Shown: positions 53,807 through 63,219, numbered from the stretch's first letter. The stretch: 64,000 nucleotides of DNA from an uncultured Roseicyclus sp. (GCA_947491935.1 CANLLF010000003.1:186001-250000); one strand, 5' to 3'. Program-made: numbers and translations. Notes: generated by a model not told the origin, from the letters alone.

Positions 53807-54970
53807 TCAGATGGCGATGGTGCGGGCGTCGATGGGGGTGTTGGCTTGAAAGCGGGATGGAATATCCACGCCGTCTTCTGTGACGATCATTGTATTGATG
53901 GTGCGGTATCCATCGACGCCGGGTCGATAAACGCCCGGCTCGTTGGAGAAAATCATATGTGTCTTGATCTGTGTGGGGTCGCCGGGGGCAAGCCAGGGGG
54001 CCTCGTGGCCCTCAAGACCCATCCCGTGCCCAATCCTGTGGCGGATGGCGTCACCAAGGCCAGCGGCTTGTAACGCATCCAAGGCCGCGTCGTTGGCCTC
54101 GGTACATGTCCGACGCGCCGCGCAGGCCGCAACGGCCGCGTCATTGCAGGCCTCCATCGCGTGCATGATCCGGCGCTGCTCGGCGCTGATCTCCCCCAGG
54201 ATTAGGGTCACGCCACTTTCGGCGTGGTAGCCACCAAGGCTGGCACCAATGCCCGCAATCAGCGTCTCACCGGGCTGCGGGACGCGTTCCAGAACCGCAC
54301 CATGGGGCAAGGCGGCGCGGGGGCCGGAATGGACCGATGCAGTAATGCCCATAGGCGTGCCGGCAAAGGCGGCCTTATGTTTGGCGAACAGCGCGCCTCG
54401 CGCATGGGCCATGGCATCGGCCATCAGATCCGCTTCGGTGCCGCCTTGAGTGATAATATCGCCCGCCGCTGCGTGCAGGCGGGTCAGGAACAGATCGGCG
54501 AAAGAGGCGGCCTCAATCGTCAGCGCGATCTCTTCGGGTTCCTTGATCGTGCGGGCCAGCATGGCGTGGTCGGTCAGGTCGAGATGGTTGAGCTTGCCGC
54601 GTGCCGCATCCAGAAGGGTGGCATCGAGCTGATCAATGGCGATGGACCTGCGCCCGATCTGATCGAGCATCCACAAAACAGCAGGCACCTCGCCGGGGAA
54701 TTCGTCGTAGAACCGTAGGTCGGCCAGGCCCGTCCCCTCGGCATTCTCCCGCTCCAGGCCCGGCAGCATCAGGATCGGGTCGCCATCGACCGGCAGCCAG
54801 ACACCCATCGGACGCTCATTGGCGGAGAGAAACAGGCCTGTCGCATAGGCCAGATTGGGCGCGCGCAGGAGCAATAGCCCGTCCAGCCCCGCTGCCTCTG
54901 CGCGGGTGCGCAACCGGTCCCGCGCACGGGCGAAAAAGCCCGCATCAAGGGGGCGGGGACCGTCGCTCAC
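53807..54970 (-). CDS. M24 'pita-bread' family protein with altered metal site (creatinase/ectoine-hydrolase-like)
   Basis: A 387-residue protein with an N-terminal creatinase domain (residues 1-135) and the M24 catalytic fold (about 145-387). Of the five metal ligands normal for Xaa-Pro peptidases (Asp, Asp, His, Glu, Glu), only H315 (RIGHGMG) and E344 (NEPGVY) are kept. The first Asp is G240 in AGIGASLGGYH, the second is E251, and the last Glu aligns to I358. Loss of metal ligands is known for creatinase and the ectoine hydrolase group, which work without metal. GTG 54970 overlaps the next gene's stop. Confidence 0.85.
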   Translation of the reverse strand: MSDGPRPLDAGFFARARDRLRTRAEAAGLDGLLLLRAPNLAYATGLFLSANERPMGVWLPVDGDPILMLPGLERENAEGTGLADLRFYDEFPGEVPAVLWMLDQIGRRSIAIDQLDATLLDAARGKLNHLDLTDHAMLARTIKEPEEIALTIEAASFADLFLTRLHAAAGDIITQGGTEADLMADAMAHARGALFAKHKAAFAGTPMGITASVHSGPRAALPHGAVLERVPQPGETLIAGIGASLGGYHAESGVTLILGEISAEQRRIMHAMEACNDAAVAACAARRTCTEANDAALDALQAAGLGDAIRHRIGHGMGLEGHEAPWLAPGDPTQIKTHMIFSNEPGVYRPGVDGYRTINTMIVTEDGVDIPSRFQANTPIDARTIAI

Positions 54971-56055
54971 AGCGTGTCGCCGGTGTAGGGGCCTTTGCCG
55001 TCCAGCACGGTCTTCAGGCCCAACTCGCGCCCCAAGGCCTGCAGATCTGACAGCACGACATCGTCGATGGGCACGCCATTCTCTGCCTTGGCGGCGGTCC
55101 GTCGCGCCTCTTGTTCACCCGGCACGAGGATTTCATCGAAGCCCGGGCGCAGGGTGCGCGTCTTGGCCATCTGGACGAATTCGCCCATGCGGGATTCATA
55201 GTCTGCCACATCCATGAACCACGAAATATCAATGGCTTGGAAGTAATGGCTCACGTCGAGCTTCATTGGGTCGGAATAGGGCGTCAGCCCGAAGCCACCG
55301 CCCGATAAGACGCCGGTCAGGGCCTCGGTCATAAAGGCCAGTCCGTAACCCTTGTGACCGCCGATCCCCAGAAGCGGGCCTTTCAGCGCGGCGGCGGGAT
55401 CATCTGTTTCCTCTCCATCGGGGGTGATCGCCCAATCAAGCGGCATCTTCTTCCCCTCGCGGATCAGCCAGTTCATCATGCCTTTTCCGGCGGTGGTGAT
55501 CGCGATGTCGAGGACGGTTGGAAAACCCTGATCGGATGGTGCGGCAATGGACCAGGGATTGGTGCCCGTCACACCCTCGCGGCCGCCCCAGGGCGCCATT
55601 TCAGGGCCCGCATTGGTGAAGGCTATGCCGATGCAGCCATGATCCAGCGCCTGACAGGCGTGAACAGCGCTGGAGCCGTAATGGGTGGAATTGCGCACGA
55701 TCACCGTGCCGATCCCGCCCTCTTTCGCCTTCTTGATGGCCAGCCGCATCGCCTTGGCGGCCGCGATCGTGCCGATGCCATTATGGGCATCCACCAGCGC
55801 CAGCGCAGGGCCTTCCTTGAGGATGCTCCACGGGGCGCGGGTGTTCACCTCACCCTTGCCGATGCGCTCGCGGTATCGGCGCAGGCGCGCGACGCCCTGG
55901 CCCTGGCCGGGATGAAAGCGCAGTTCGGAGAAGATCAGGGCATCCGCAAAAATCCCTGCATCTTCGGCCGTCAGGCCAAGCGCTTCGAACCCCTCCGCCA
56001 CAAAGGTGCGTAGCTGTGCGCGATCAACATTTGTCATCGGGATGGCTTGGGTCAT
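54967..56055 (-). CDS. Ldh/YlbC-family NAD(P)-dependent oxidoreductase (malate/ureidoglycolate dehydrogenase type)
   Basis: A 362-residue member of the lactate/malate dehydrogenase-2 family, which includes ureidoglycolate dehydrogenase AllD. Features: HYGSSAVHACQALDHGCIGIAFTNAGPEMAPWGGREGVTGTNPWSIA, the pattern that sets the NAD pocket, and GPLLGIGGHKGYGLAFMTEALTGVLSGG. The reaction is likely oxidation of a 2-hydroxyacid or the reverse imine reduction. Operon position suggests a role beside the cyclic amidohydrolase. It begins inside the stop of the DUF4438 gene. Confidence 0.88.
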   Translation of the reverse strand: MTQAIPMTNVDRAQLRTFVAEGFEALGLTAEDAGIFADALIFSELRFHPGQGQGVARLRRYRERIGKGEVNTRAPWSILKEGPALALVDAHNGIGTIAAAKAMRLAIKKAKEGGIGTVIVRNSTHYGSSAVHACQALDHGCIGIAFTNAGPEMAPWGGREGVTGTNPWSIAAPSDQGFPTVLDIAITTAGKGMMNWLIREGKKMPLDWAITPDGEETDDPAAALKGPLLGIGGHKGYGLAFMTEALTGVLSGGGFGLTPYSDPMKLDVSHYFQAIDISWFMDVADYESRMGEFVQMAKTRTLRPGFDEILVPGEQEARRTAAKAENGVPIDDVVLSDLQALGRELGLKTVLDGKGPYTGDTL

Positions 56056-56930
56056 GCGGAGAGTCCCAGAAGCTGGGCGATGTTGGTGCCCGGCGCGCCG
56101 AAGCAGCCCAATTGGCCCGCCGGGGCCGTCATCACCACCGTCATGCCCGGCCCGTATCCGGCGCGGGGGCCGTCCGTCTGGCCGACGATCCCGATGCTCA
56201 TGGCACCGCGCAGGTAGCCGTGGTTGTACCGGCTGTCCGTGTCTTCGATGGCCACGACATCGCCAAGGCGGAGTTGGTCGAGGCCGTGGGCCGTCAGCTC
56301 TGCCCGGTCGGTCGATTGAATGTGGAGCGAGCCGCCCTCGGAGGTCAGGCCCGCGCCCGCTCCGACCATATGCGGGGGGACGGTGGCCACGACGCCCATC
56401 TTCAGCACATCGCCATCCATGTGCTTGGGCAGCGCGTCGAACAAGGCGGGGGACAGGGATTTGAACGCGACATCGGGGCAGCTTGGAACGGACAGTCCGA
56501 CACCTTCGCTTTTGACGAGGATCTGATCATCCACCGCGATCTTGCGGCGCGTTTCCATATCGAAATGCACGATAACCTGATCCGAAAAGCGCCCGGATTT
56601 GCCGGTGACCACACCCTTCGCGCCCTTTGCCGCGCCGCTGACCACCATTGCCTCGTTCCCGACACAGGCGAAGACGTTCAGGCCGCGGTTTTTGTTGGCG
56701 TCCGGATGTGCGATGCTGATTGATGGGTGGATGCAATCGCCCGCCCATCCAAACGCGCTATCCCCGACCGAGACGTTGTAAACGATGCCACCGAACGTCG
56801 GCCAGAGGAAGGCCTTGCCATCGGCATCGAGGCGGTAGGGTTCGGCGGGCAGGCCGGACAGCGACGGGTTGGCGACCTGGCCGAGGACCGAGACGGTGAC
56901 GATATCGGCGGCGTTGGTTTCAATGCTCAT
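56052..56930 (-). CDS. DUF4438 family protein (second copy)
   Basis: A 292-residue soluble protein of the uncharacterised DUF4438 family. It aligns with the neighbour upstream: FAWGGIVYNVSVGDSAFGWAGDCIHPSISI corresponds to MYGITYNVRCGDRAFGWAGDHVEPGVSI, and VGNEAMVVSGAAKGAKGVVTGK to IGNSAMVTSGMAAGAQGIVVGE. Both end ...IAQLLGLSA / LATLLDLGA. It lacks a signal peptide. Function is unknown. Tandem copies suggest a heteromer. Starts 1 base after the stop of the other copy. Confidence 0.87.
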   Translation of the reverse strand: MSIETNAADIVTVSVLGQVANPSLSGLPAEPYRLDADGKAFLWPTFGGIVYNVSVGDSAFGWAGDCIHPSISIAHPDANKNRGLNVFACVGNEAMVVSGAAKGAKGVVTGKSGRFSDQVIVHFDMETRRKIAVDDQILVKSEGVGLSVPSCPDVAFKSLSPALFDALPKHMDGDVLKMGVVATVPPHMVGAGAGLTSEGGSLHIQSTDRAELTAHGLDQLRLGDVVAIEDTDSRYNHGYLRGAMSIGIVGQTDGPRAGYGPGMTVVMTAPAGQLGCFGAPGTNIAQLLGLSA

Positions 56931-56931
56931 A

Positions 56932-57795
56932 TCAGGCTCCGAGATCGAGGAGAGTGGCGAGGTTCGCGGCGGGATCGACGGTGAAATCGATCTCCCCGTT
57001 TCGCGCGGTCATCAGGGTGAGGATGCCGGGGCCATGGCCTGTCATCACGCTGTCCCCATGGATGCACAGGCAAATGGAAACGGCCCCTTCGCGATAGGAG
57101 CGGCCCCAATGGTGATCCGCATGGCGAATGGCGATCACATCGCCCAGGCGCATCTGATCGATCCCCAGTTCGGCCATCAGCGCGCGGTCGCCCGACATCA
57201 GGTCCTGATCCACATATTCGGAATTCAGCTCCGCCCCCGATCCCATGATGCGGATCGGAAGCTCCATCGCGACATTCACATGCAAGCGGCCGTCGGTTTC
57301 GGTGATGCCAAGCGCATGAAACAGGCGCGGGCTCATCTTCTTGAGCGCCACATCGGGATAATCCGTGAGGCGCAGGCCCTGGCCTTTGGTCATCACCTGA
57401 ATGCGGTCACCGGGCGCCATGACGGCATGGGCCTCGGGATCAAACTGCACCAGGATACGCGCATGTTCGCCCACAACGATGCCCTGCGCCCCCGCGGCCA
57501 TGCCAGAGGTGACCATCGCCGAATTCCCGATGCAATTGAGGTAGTGGAGCGCGTGGTGGCGGCCCGAATTGGCGTCATCATCTATGGACACGCCCGGCTC
57601 CACATGGTCGCCCGCCCATCCAAAGGCCCGGTCGCCGCAGCGCACGTTATAAGTGATCCCATACATGCCCGGCAGCACGGTCGCACGGCCATCGGGGTGG
57701 GGGATGTATTGGCCGGGCCGCACGGCGGGCGTGGTGATCACACTGGCGACGGCCATCTCGACCAAGGCGGTTTCGTTGGTGGCGGGGCTTGGCAT
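56932..57795 (-). CDS. DUF4438 family protein (first copy)
   Basis: A 287-residue paralogue of the next gene. Start ATG 57795 (MPSPATNETALVEM) follows GGAAAGGA. A longer frame from 57936 has no ribosome site. Conserved segments: YNVRCGDRAFGWAGDHVEPG, LHYLNCIGNSAMVTSGMAAGAQGIVVGEHARI and YREGAVSICLCIHGDS. First gene of the leftward operon. The promoter with an overlapping GntR operator lies 80-110 bases upstream. Confidence 0.87.
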   Translation of the reverse strand: MPSPATNETALVEMAVASVITTPAVRPGQYIPHPDGRATVLPGMYGITYNVRCGDRAFGWAGDHVEPGVSIDDDANSGRHHALHYLNCIGNSAMVTSGMAAGAQGIVVGEHARILVQFDPEAHAVMAPGDRIQVMTKGQGLRLTDYPDVALKKMSPRLFHALGITETDGRLHVNVAMELPIRIMGSGAELNSEYVDQDLMSGDRALMAELGIDQMRLGDVIAIRHADHHWGRSYREGAVSICLCIHGDSVMTGHGPGILTLMTARNGEIDFTVDPAANLATLLDLGA

Positions 57796-57877
57796 CGGGC
57801 GGCGCGTCCTTTCCAGGGCAGAAGCGTCAGAAAAGAGGCAATGTTTTGGTTTGACTCCCGATGGCTTCCTTGCCATC

Positions 57878-57906
57878 AGTATATTGTCGACATTGCGCTT
57901 GTCCAA
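57878..57906 (-). promoter_or_regulatory. Promoter of the leftward catabolic operon
   Basis: On the minus strand, TTGGAC (57906-57901) and TATACT (57883-57878) with a 17-base spacer, close to consensus. The operator 57883-57894 overlaps the -10 and the spacer, the usual place for a repressor. Confidence 0.7.
57883..57894. promoter_or_regulatory. Candidate GntR operator 3 (ATTGTCGACATT)
   Basis: Third copy of the ANTGTCGACANT near-palindrome, in the 218-base gap between the divergent DUF4438 and carboxypeptidase operons. Overlaps the leftward promoter. Confidence 0.62.
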
Positions 57907-58013
57907 ATGGGATACACGAGCGAAATGGATAGTCAAGCACCCTGCGCCGAGCCTGCCGGCTTCCCCCGAAGCCCTGCAGACCGCCCTACATGTTCAAGGG
58001 AGAACGCCCACCT

Positions 58014-59540
58014 ATGAGCTATGCCGGATTGATCGAAGCCACGGGGCGTGTGAACGATTTTCTGAATGCCGGATCGGTGTTGTCGTGGGATGCGCGCACC
58101 ATGATGCCCAAGGGCGGGGCGGAGACCCGCGCCAAGCAATTGGCGACCCTGGCCGTGGCCGCGCGCAACCTGCTGTGCTCGGACGAGATGAAGCGTGCGC
58201 TGGAGGGGGCGGAGGCGGAGGTTGCCGGCAAGCCCGAAGACAGCCCCGAGGCACGGATCGTGGCCCAGGTGCGTGAGGCCATCGACTATCACGAACGTAT
58301 CCCGACGGAGCTTTTGCGCCGGAAGACAGAGCTTGGGGCGTCGGCGCATGAGGTTTGGGCGGAGGCCCGGGAAAAAGCGGATTTCTCGATTTTCGCGCCC
58401 GCCCTGACGACCATGGTCGATATCAACCGCGAGATGGCCCAGGCCATCGGCTATGAGGCGCATCCCTATGACGCGCTGATGTACCGGTTTGAGCCGGGCA
58501 CCACCCATGCCGCCCTGACGACGCTCTTCGCCCGCCTGCGGGAGGGCATGATCCCGCTGGTCCGGGCCATTGCCGGGGCGGAAAAGCCGCGCTCCGACTT
58601 CCTGTTTCGCGATTATCCGGTCGATGCGCAGATGGACTTCGCGCTCAATATGGCCAAGCGCATCGGCTATGACATGGATCGCGGGCGGCTCGACACCACC
58701 GTGCATCCGTTCGAAGTGTCCTTTACCCGCAATGACGTGCGCATTACGACGCGGGTGAACAAGAATTACATGCCGATGTCGCTCTTTGGGGCGCTGCACG
58801 AGGCCGGGCACGCGATGTATGAGCAGGGGGTCGATCCCGTCTATACCCGCACACCGCTCGCGACGGATCTGATCAGCCTCTACGCCGTGGGAGGTGTCAG
58901 CTTTGGCGCCCATGAAAGCCAATCGCGCCTGTGGGAGAACCATGTGGGCCGGTCCCGCGCATTCTGGGCCAACCATATGGGTGACATCAAAGCCGCCTAT
59001 CCCAGCACGCTGGATGACGTAAGTGACGAGGAGTTCTACCGCGCCGTGAACCGGTCCGAGCCGTCCTTCATCCGGGTGGAGGCTGACGAGCTGACCTATG
59101 ATTTCCATATCATGCTGCGCTGTGAACTGGAGGCGAAGCTGGTCGATGGCACTCTGGAGGTCGCGGACCTGCCGGAGGCGTGGAATGCCGCGATGAAAGA
59201 CTATCTCGGCGTCGATGTGCCGGACGATGCCAATGGCGTTCTGCAGGATGTGCATTGGTCCTCGGGGCAGATCGGGACGTTCTGCAATTACACGATCGGC
59301 AACATCATGGCCGCGCAATTGTTCTCTACCGCCGCGGAGGAAAACCCCGGGATCCAGACCGCCCTTGACGGCGCCGATTACACACCCCTGCGGGATTGGC
59401 TGACCGACAAGGTGGCCCAACATGGCCGCCGCTTCTCGCGCGATGAGTTGCTGGAAAAGGCCACGGGCCGTCCGCTCGATCCCGAACCCTATATCGCGCA
59501 TCTGACCGACAAGTTTTCTGACATCTACGCCCTCGCGTGA
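58014..59540 (+). CDS. M32 metallocarboxypeptidase (Taq/PfuCP type)
   Basis: A 508-residue cytoplasmic carboxypeptidase of family M32. The zinc motif HEAGH is at residues 262-266 (GALHEAGHAMYEQG), followed by the ESQSRLWENHVGRS segment with the third ligand and DEVTYNFHI-like ADELTYDFHIMLR. It removes C-terminal amino acids from peptides with broad specificity. ATG 58014 is chosen because GGGAGAA lies 10 bases upstream; a longer frame starts at 57990. First gene of the rightward operon of the regulon. Confidence 0.93.
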   Translation: MSYAGLIEATGRVNDFLNAGSVLSWDARTMMPKGGAETRAKQLATLAVAARNLLCSDEMKRALEGAEAEVAGKPEDSPEARIVAQVREAIDYHERIPTELLRRKTELGASAHEVWAEAREKADFSIFAPALTTMVDINREMAQAIGYEAHPYDALMYRFEPGTTHAALTTLFARLREGMIPLVRAIAGAEKPRSDFLFRDYPVDAQMDFALNMAKRIGYDMDRGRLDTTVHPFEVSFTRNDVRITTRVNKNYMPMSLFGALHEAGHAMYEQGVDPVYTRTPLATDLISLYAVGGVSFGAHESQSRLWENHVGRSRAFWANHMGDIKAAYPSTLDDVSDEEFYRAVNRSEPSFIRVEADELTYDFHIMLRCELEAKLVDGTLEVADLPEAWNAAMKDYLGVDVPDDANGVLQDVHWSSGQIGTFCNYTIGNIMAAQLFSTAAEENPGIQTALDGADYTPLRDWLTDKVAQHGRRFSRDELLEKATGRPLDPEPYIAHLTDKFSDIYALA

Positions 59541-59571
59541 CCGCACGCCTTTGGCTTTCGGAGGATACCGA

Positions 59572-60783
59572 ATGAATGACACCGACCCCAAGCTGGATCC
59601 CCGCCTTGCCAGCCGGGTAAAGCTCTCCGATGGTGGGCTGATCACCAAGATGCTCGACATCGCCAATGGGCTCGATGACGTGATCAAACTGGGCCGCGGC
59701 GACCCGGATCTGGATACACCCGATCATATCATCAAGGCGGGGCAGGAGGCCCTTGCCAACGGCGCGACGCACTACACGCACCCCTTGGGCATCGAGCCGC
59801 TGCGGGAGGCGATTGCCGAGAACATCCGCACCTATGGCGGCGCGGATTACGCCAAAGATGAGATCATGATTACCCCTGGCGGGCAGCAGGGCATGTTCAT
59901 CATCGCGCTGTCCCTGCTTAATCCGGGTGATGAGATCATCGTGCCGTGCCCGGGCTACAATCCCTATCAGCAGGCCGCCGAAATGTCCGATGCGGTGGTG
60001 CGCAAGGTGCCGATGACGATGGCGACCAACTTCACGCTAACGGCAGAGATGGTCGAGGCTCATATAACCGAAAAATCAAAAATACTGGTGTTGATCAACC
60101 CCAACAATCCAACCGGCACTGTCACCCCGCCCGACGAGGTGCGCAAGATTGCGGAACTGGCCAAGAAACACGATCTGATCGTGATATCAGACGAGATTTA
60201 TGCGCGGCTGACCTTTGGCAACAACACGGTGCAGCCGGTCGCGTCTTTGCCGGATATGAAGGAGCGCACGATCACGCTCAGCGGCTTTTCCAAGGCCTAC
60301 GCGATGACCGGCTGGCGCATCGGGTATCTGGCCGGGCCGCGCGAGCTGATCATGCCGATGTCGGAGGTCAACCACGCCTTCGCCATCTCCACCGCTGCCG
60401 TCAGCCAGCACGCGGCCTTGGCCGCCATGACAGGCTCCCAGGATTGCGTGGAGGAGATGCGCCAGACCTATGATGCCCGCCGCCGCGCGATCTGCGAAGG
60501 GCTAGACGCGATGGGGATGGGCTATGCCGAGCCGCAAGGGGCGTTTTACGTCTATGCCAATGTGGCGTCGCTTGGCCTTGGCATCACCGCCGGCGCCTTT
60601 TGCGAACGGCTTTTGGCCGAGGGCCGGGTGATGATGTACCCCGGCACGATATACGGCGATCACACCGATGATTTCGTGCGCATGTCGATGACGCAGCCGG
60701 TGGACCGGATCAAGATTGCAATGCAACGCATGGCAGGTGTGGTGGAGAGCTTCCGCGCCGAGCACAGCCAACCCGCTGAATGA
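59572..60783 (+). CDS. Class I/II aminotransferase (AspC-like)
   Basis: A 403-residue PLP aminotransferase. Motifs: KLGRGDPDLDTPDHIIKAGQEAL, YTHPLGIEPLREAI, LINPNNPTGTVTPP, ISDEIYARLTF and the PLP lysine in TLSGFSKAYAMTGWRIGYLAGP. It parallels the enzyme at 51375 in order and spacing of motifs. ATG 59572 follows GGAGGA, so the 59551 alternative is unlikely. Ends ten bases before the VOC gene. Confidence 0.93.
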   Translation: MNDTDPKLDPRLASRVKLSDGGLITKMLDIANGLDDVIKLGRGDPDLDTPDHIIKAGQEALANGATHYTHPLGIEPLREAIAENIRTYGGADYAKDEIMITPGGQQGMFIIALSLLNPGDEIIVPCPGYNPYQQAAEMSDAVVRKVPMTMATNFTLTAEMVEAHITEKSKILVLINPNNPTGTVTPPDEVRKIAELAKKHDLIVISDEIYARLTFGNNTVQPVASLPDMKERTITLSGFSKAYAMTGWRIGYLAGPRELIMPMSEVNHAFAISTAAVSQHAALAAMTGSQDCVEEMRQTYDARRRAICEGLDAMGMGYAEPQGAFYVYANVASLGLGITAGAFCERLLAEGRVMMYPGTIYGDHTDDFVRMSMTQPVDRIKIAMQRMAGVVESFRAEHSQPAE

Positions 60784-60793
60784 GGACCGCAAG

Positions 60794-61285
60794 ATGAATG
60801 TGAAATCCGACAATCCGAATGTCAAAAGCATCAAGCACATGGCCTTTGCCGTCAGCGATGCGGAAAAGGCGCTGGAGGCCTATGCCAAGTTCCTCCACGT
60901 GCCCGCCGACACCGAGATCACCCATTTTCCCAAATCCGGCAACAAGGTCGCGCTCTTCTATCTGGGCGGGATCGAATACCAGCTCTGCCAATCCACCCAG
61001 GAAGGGGGCCGGTTCGACGCCTGGATCAAGGAGCGTGGGGCCGAAGGCCTGCATCACATCTGTTATGAGGTCGACAATATCGACGATGCGCTGGCCCATG
61101 CCCAGGCGCAGGGCGCATCGTTGCGCGAGTGCAAGGCGTGCAAGAAGACCGGGTCCCACGCGCATCCCGAAGGCTGGGTTGCGTTCCTCGATAATGATGC
61201 GGGCGGGATCGAGATCGAGTTCATGCAGGTCTACACGCCTGAGCAGTTGAAGGCTTGGGAAGACAGCGCGGCGGAGGCGGTATGA
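60794..61285 (+). CDS. VOC (glyoxalase/methylmalonyl-CoA epimerase-like) family protein
   Basis: A 163-residue metal-binding vicinal oxygen chelate protein with two betaalphabetabetabeta modules. Likely ligands: H in IKHMAFAV, Q/C in YQLCQS, H in GLHHICYEV and E in EIEFMQVY. It resembles methylmalonyl-CoA/ethylmalonyl-CoA epimerases and lactoylglutathione lyases, but the substrate here is unknown. It overlaps the next gene by four bases. ATG 60794 after GAGGACCGCAAG. Confidence 0.8.
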   Translation: MNVKSDNPNVKSIKHMAFAVSDAEKALEAYAKFLHVPADTEITHFPKSGNKVALFYLGGIEYQLCQSTQEGGRFDAWIKERGAEGLHHICYEVDNIDDALAHAQAQGASLRECKACKKTGSHAHPEGWVAFLDNDAGGIEIEFMQVYTPEQLKAWEDSAAEAV

Positions 61286-62280
61286 GCACCTCAGCAGGCG
61301 AAAACGTCACGGTCGGCACCGCCACGGCGGCCCCGGGCGAAATGGTGCGCGGAGCGATTGCGGCGGGGGATCTGGCCGGTGGCGTGAAGGTCGAAATCCC
61401 CGTACTTGTCATCAACGGCGCGGGGGCGGGCCCGACGTTCTGGGTCAATGCCGCAATCCACGGCGATGAACCTGAGGGCCCACTGGCCTGCGCATTGGCG
61501 TCGAAACGGATCGATCCCGCGAAGTTGCGCGGCGCGGTCATCATGGTGCCCTGCGTCAATCCACTGGCCTTTTCGGCGGCCGAGCGCGGTAACCCGCTCG
61601 ATACCTTCACCTATGACATGAACCGGATCTATCCCGGCAAGCCCGATGGCTATTTCTCAGACCGGGTTTGTGATGCCCATTGGCAGGCGATGAAGGATGT
61701 GGCGGATCTGGAGATTTCCATCCATTCCGGCGGCGCGCATTCCTTCCTCGACAAGGCAATCTTCGTGGATGAACGCCCCGAAAGCGTGGAACTGGCCAAG
61801 GCGATGGGCGAGGGCTGGGGCTGCATCATGTCCAACTTCACCAAGTCCGGCAGCCCGATGGCGGCGATGAACAATGCGGGCAAGGTCGGCATCACGGTTG
61901 AGCTTGGCGGGCGGTCCTACACCTCACCCGAACGGTTCCGCTACGTTGGGGAAGAGCTGGCCAAGTCGATACTCAACATCTGCTACCACTATGACATGCT
62001 CGACGGGCAGGCGACTTATCCGTCTGATGCCACCAAGGGGCAGCAAGAGGCGCTGCTAGCGCCCGCCTCGGGGATATTCCTGCCGGAGCCGGGCGTGGAT
62101 TTCCTGACCATGATGAAGAAGGGCGACAAGATCGCCAGCATCATCAACATCTTCGGGGATGAGGTGGGTGAGCTTCATGCGCCTGCCGATGGCATGTTCT
62201 TTGGCCTGCGGGCGTTGCCCAATGTGAACCGGGGCGATTGGTGCTGCTTTTTCAACAAGGTTGAGGGGCCGCGTGCGTAG
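61282..62280 (+). CDS. Succinylglutamate desuccinylase/aspartoacylase-family deacylase
   Basis: A 332-residue zinc-dependent deacylase of the AstE/AspA family. Zinc ligands: H60 and E63 in AAIHGDEPEGP and H148 in ISIHSGG. Substrate-side MVPCVNPLAF and DMNRIYPG segments are typical. The family includes N-acetyl-aspartate and N-acetyl-diaminobutyrate deacylases. A C-terminal region (KKGDKIASIINIFGDEVGELHAPADGMFFGLRALP) is a capping beta domain. ATG 61282 overlaps the VOC stop. Confidence 0.9.
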   Translation: MSTSAGENVTVGTATAAPGEMVRGAIAAGDLAGGVKVEIPVLVINGAGAGPTFWVNAAIHGDEPEGPLACALASKRIDPAKLRGAVIMVPCVNPLAFSAAERGNPLDTFTYDMNRIYPGKPDGYFSDRVCDAHWQAMKDVADLEISIHSGGAHSFLDKAIFVDERPESVELAKAMGEGWGCIMSNFTKSGSPMAAMNNAGKVGITVELGGRSYTSPERFRYVGEELAKSILNICYHYDMLDGQATYPSDATKGQQEALLAPASGIFLPEPGVDFLTMMKKGDKIASIINIFGDEVGELHAPADGMFFGLRALPNVNRGDWCCFFNKVEGPRA

Positions 62281-62307
62281 GCCCGGCACCATGCAAGGGC
62301 CGCACCC

Positions 62308-63219
62308 ATGAACCGGCTGCGCGATCTTGCGGGTTACGGGGCCAATCCGCCTGATATCCGGTGGCCCAACGGTGCGGGTCTGGCCGTCAACTTCGTGCTG
62401 AATGTCGAAGAAGGCTCCGAATATTCCGTTGGTGACGGGGACGGGCGCTCGGAATCCGCACTGAGTGAGGTGCGCGCCTCCCGCGTGCCGCAGGGCGCCC
62501 GCGATCTGGCTGCGGAATCGATGTATGAATATGGCAGTCGCGTGGGGTTCTGGCGGATCCATGATCTGTTCCGGTCGCGCGACCTGCCGATGACGATCTT
62601 CGCCAGTGCCCTTGCGCTGGAGCGCGCGCCCCAGATTGCTCAGGCCATTGCGAAGACGGATTGGGATATCTGCGCCCACGGATACCGCTGGGTGGAGCAT
62701 TACCACCTTACCCCCGAAACCGAAGCGGAGCAGATTGCGCAGGCCTATGACAGCCTGACACAAACCATTGGTCGGGCACCGCGCGGCTGGTACTGCCGTT
62801 ATTCCGCCTCCACCGCCACGCGTGGCCTGATCGTGGCCCATGGCGGCTTTGACTATGACAGTGACGCCTATAACGACGATCTGCCCTATTGGACCGAGGT
62901 GGACCGCAACGCCCATCTGGTCGTGCCCTATACAATGGTCAACAACGACGCCAAGTTCCTGTCGGGCGATGTGTTTTCGGGGCGGGATTTCGGCGATTTC
63001 CTGATCGACGGGTTCGATGTTCTGGCCGCTGAGGCACAGACCAGAACGCGAATGATGTCCATCGGCCTGCATTCCCGCATCATCGGCCATCCGGGGCGGT
63101 TGGCCGGGCTGATCCGGTTCCTCGACCACATTGCCGGGCGGTCAGACGTCTGGATCTGCGGGCGTGATCAGATCGCGGACTTCTGGCGTGAGGCACAGCC
63201 GCCGGGGCGTGGCGGATGA
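62308..63219 (+). CDS. Polysaccharide-deacetylase-fold hydrolase, PuuE (allantoinase)-like
   Basis: A 303-residue protein of the NodB/PuuE group. PuuE allantoinases are non-metal-coordinated by the classic HxH but share this fold. Visible: MNRLRDLAGYGANPPDIRWPNGAGLAVNFVLNVEEG, YEYGSRVGFWRIHDLFRSRDLPMTIFASALALER, DICAHGYRWVEHY and GWYCRYSASTATRGLIVAHGGFDYDSDAYNDDLPYW. These match PuuE strongly in the first half. It precedes an AllA homologue, which supports a ureide role. It overlaps the next gene by four bases. Confidence 0.85.
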   Translation: MNRLRDLAGYGANPPDIRWPNGAGLAVNFVLNVEEGSEYSVGDGDGRSESALSEVRASRVPQGARDLAAESMYEYGSRVGFWRIHDLFRSRDLPMTIFASALALERAPQIAQAIAKTDWDICAHGYRWVEHYHLTPETEAEQIAQAYDSLTQTIGRAPRGWYCRYSASTATRGLIVAHGGFDYDSDAYNDDLPYWTEVDRNAHLVVPYTMVNNDAKFLSGDVFSGRDFGDFLIDGFDVLAAEAQTRTRMMSIGLHSRIIGHPGRLAGLIRFLDHIAGRSDVWICGRDQIADFWREAQPPGRGG

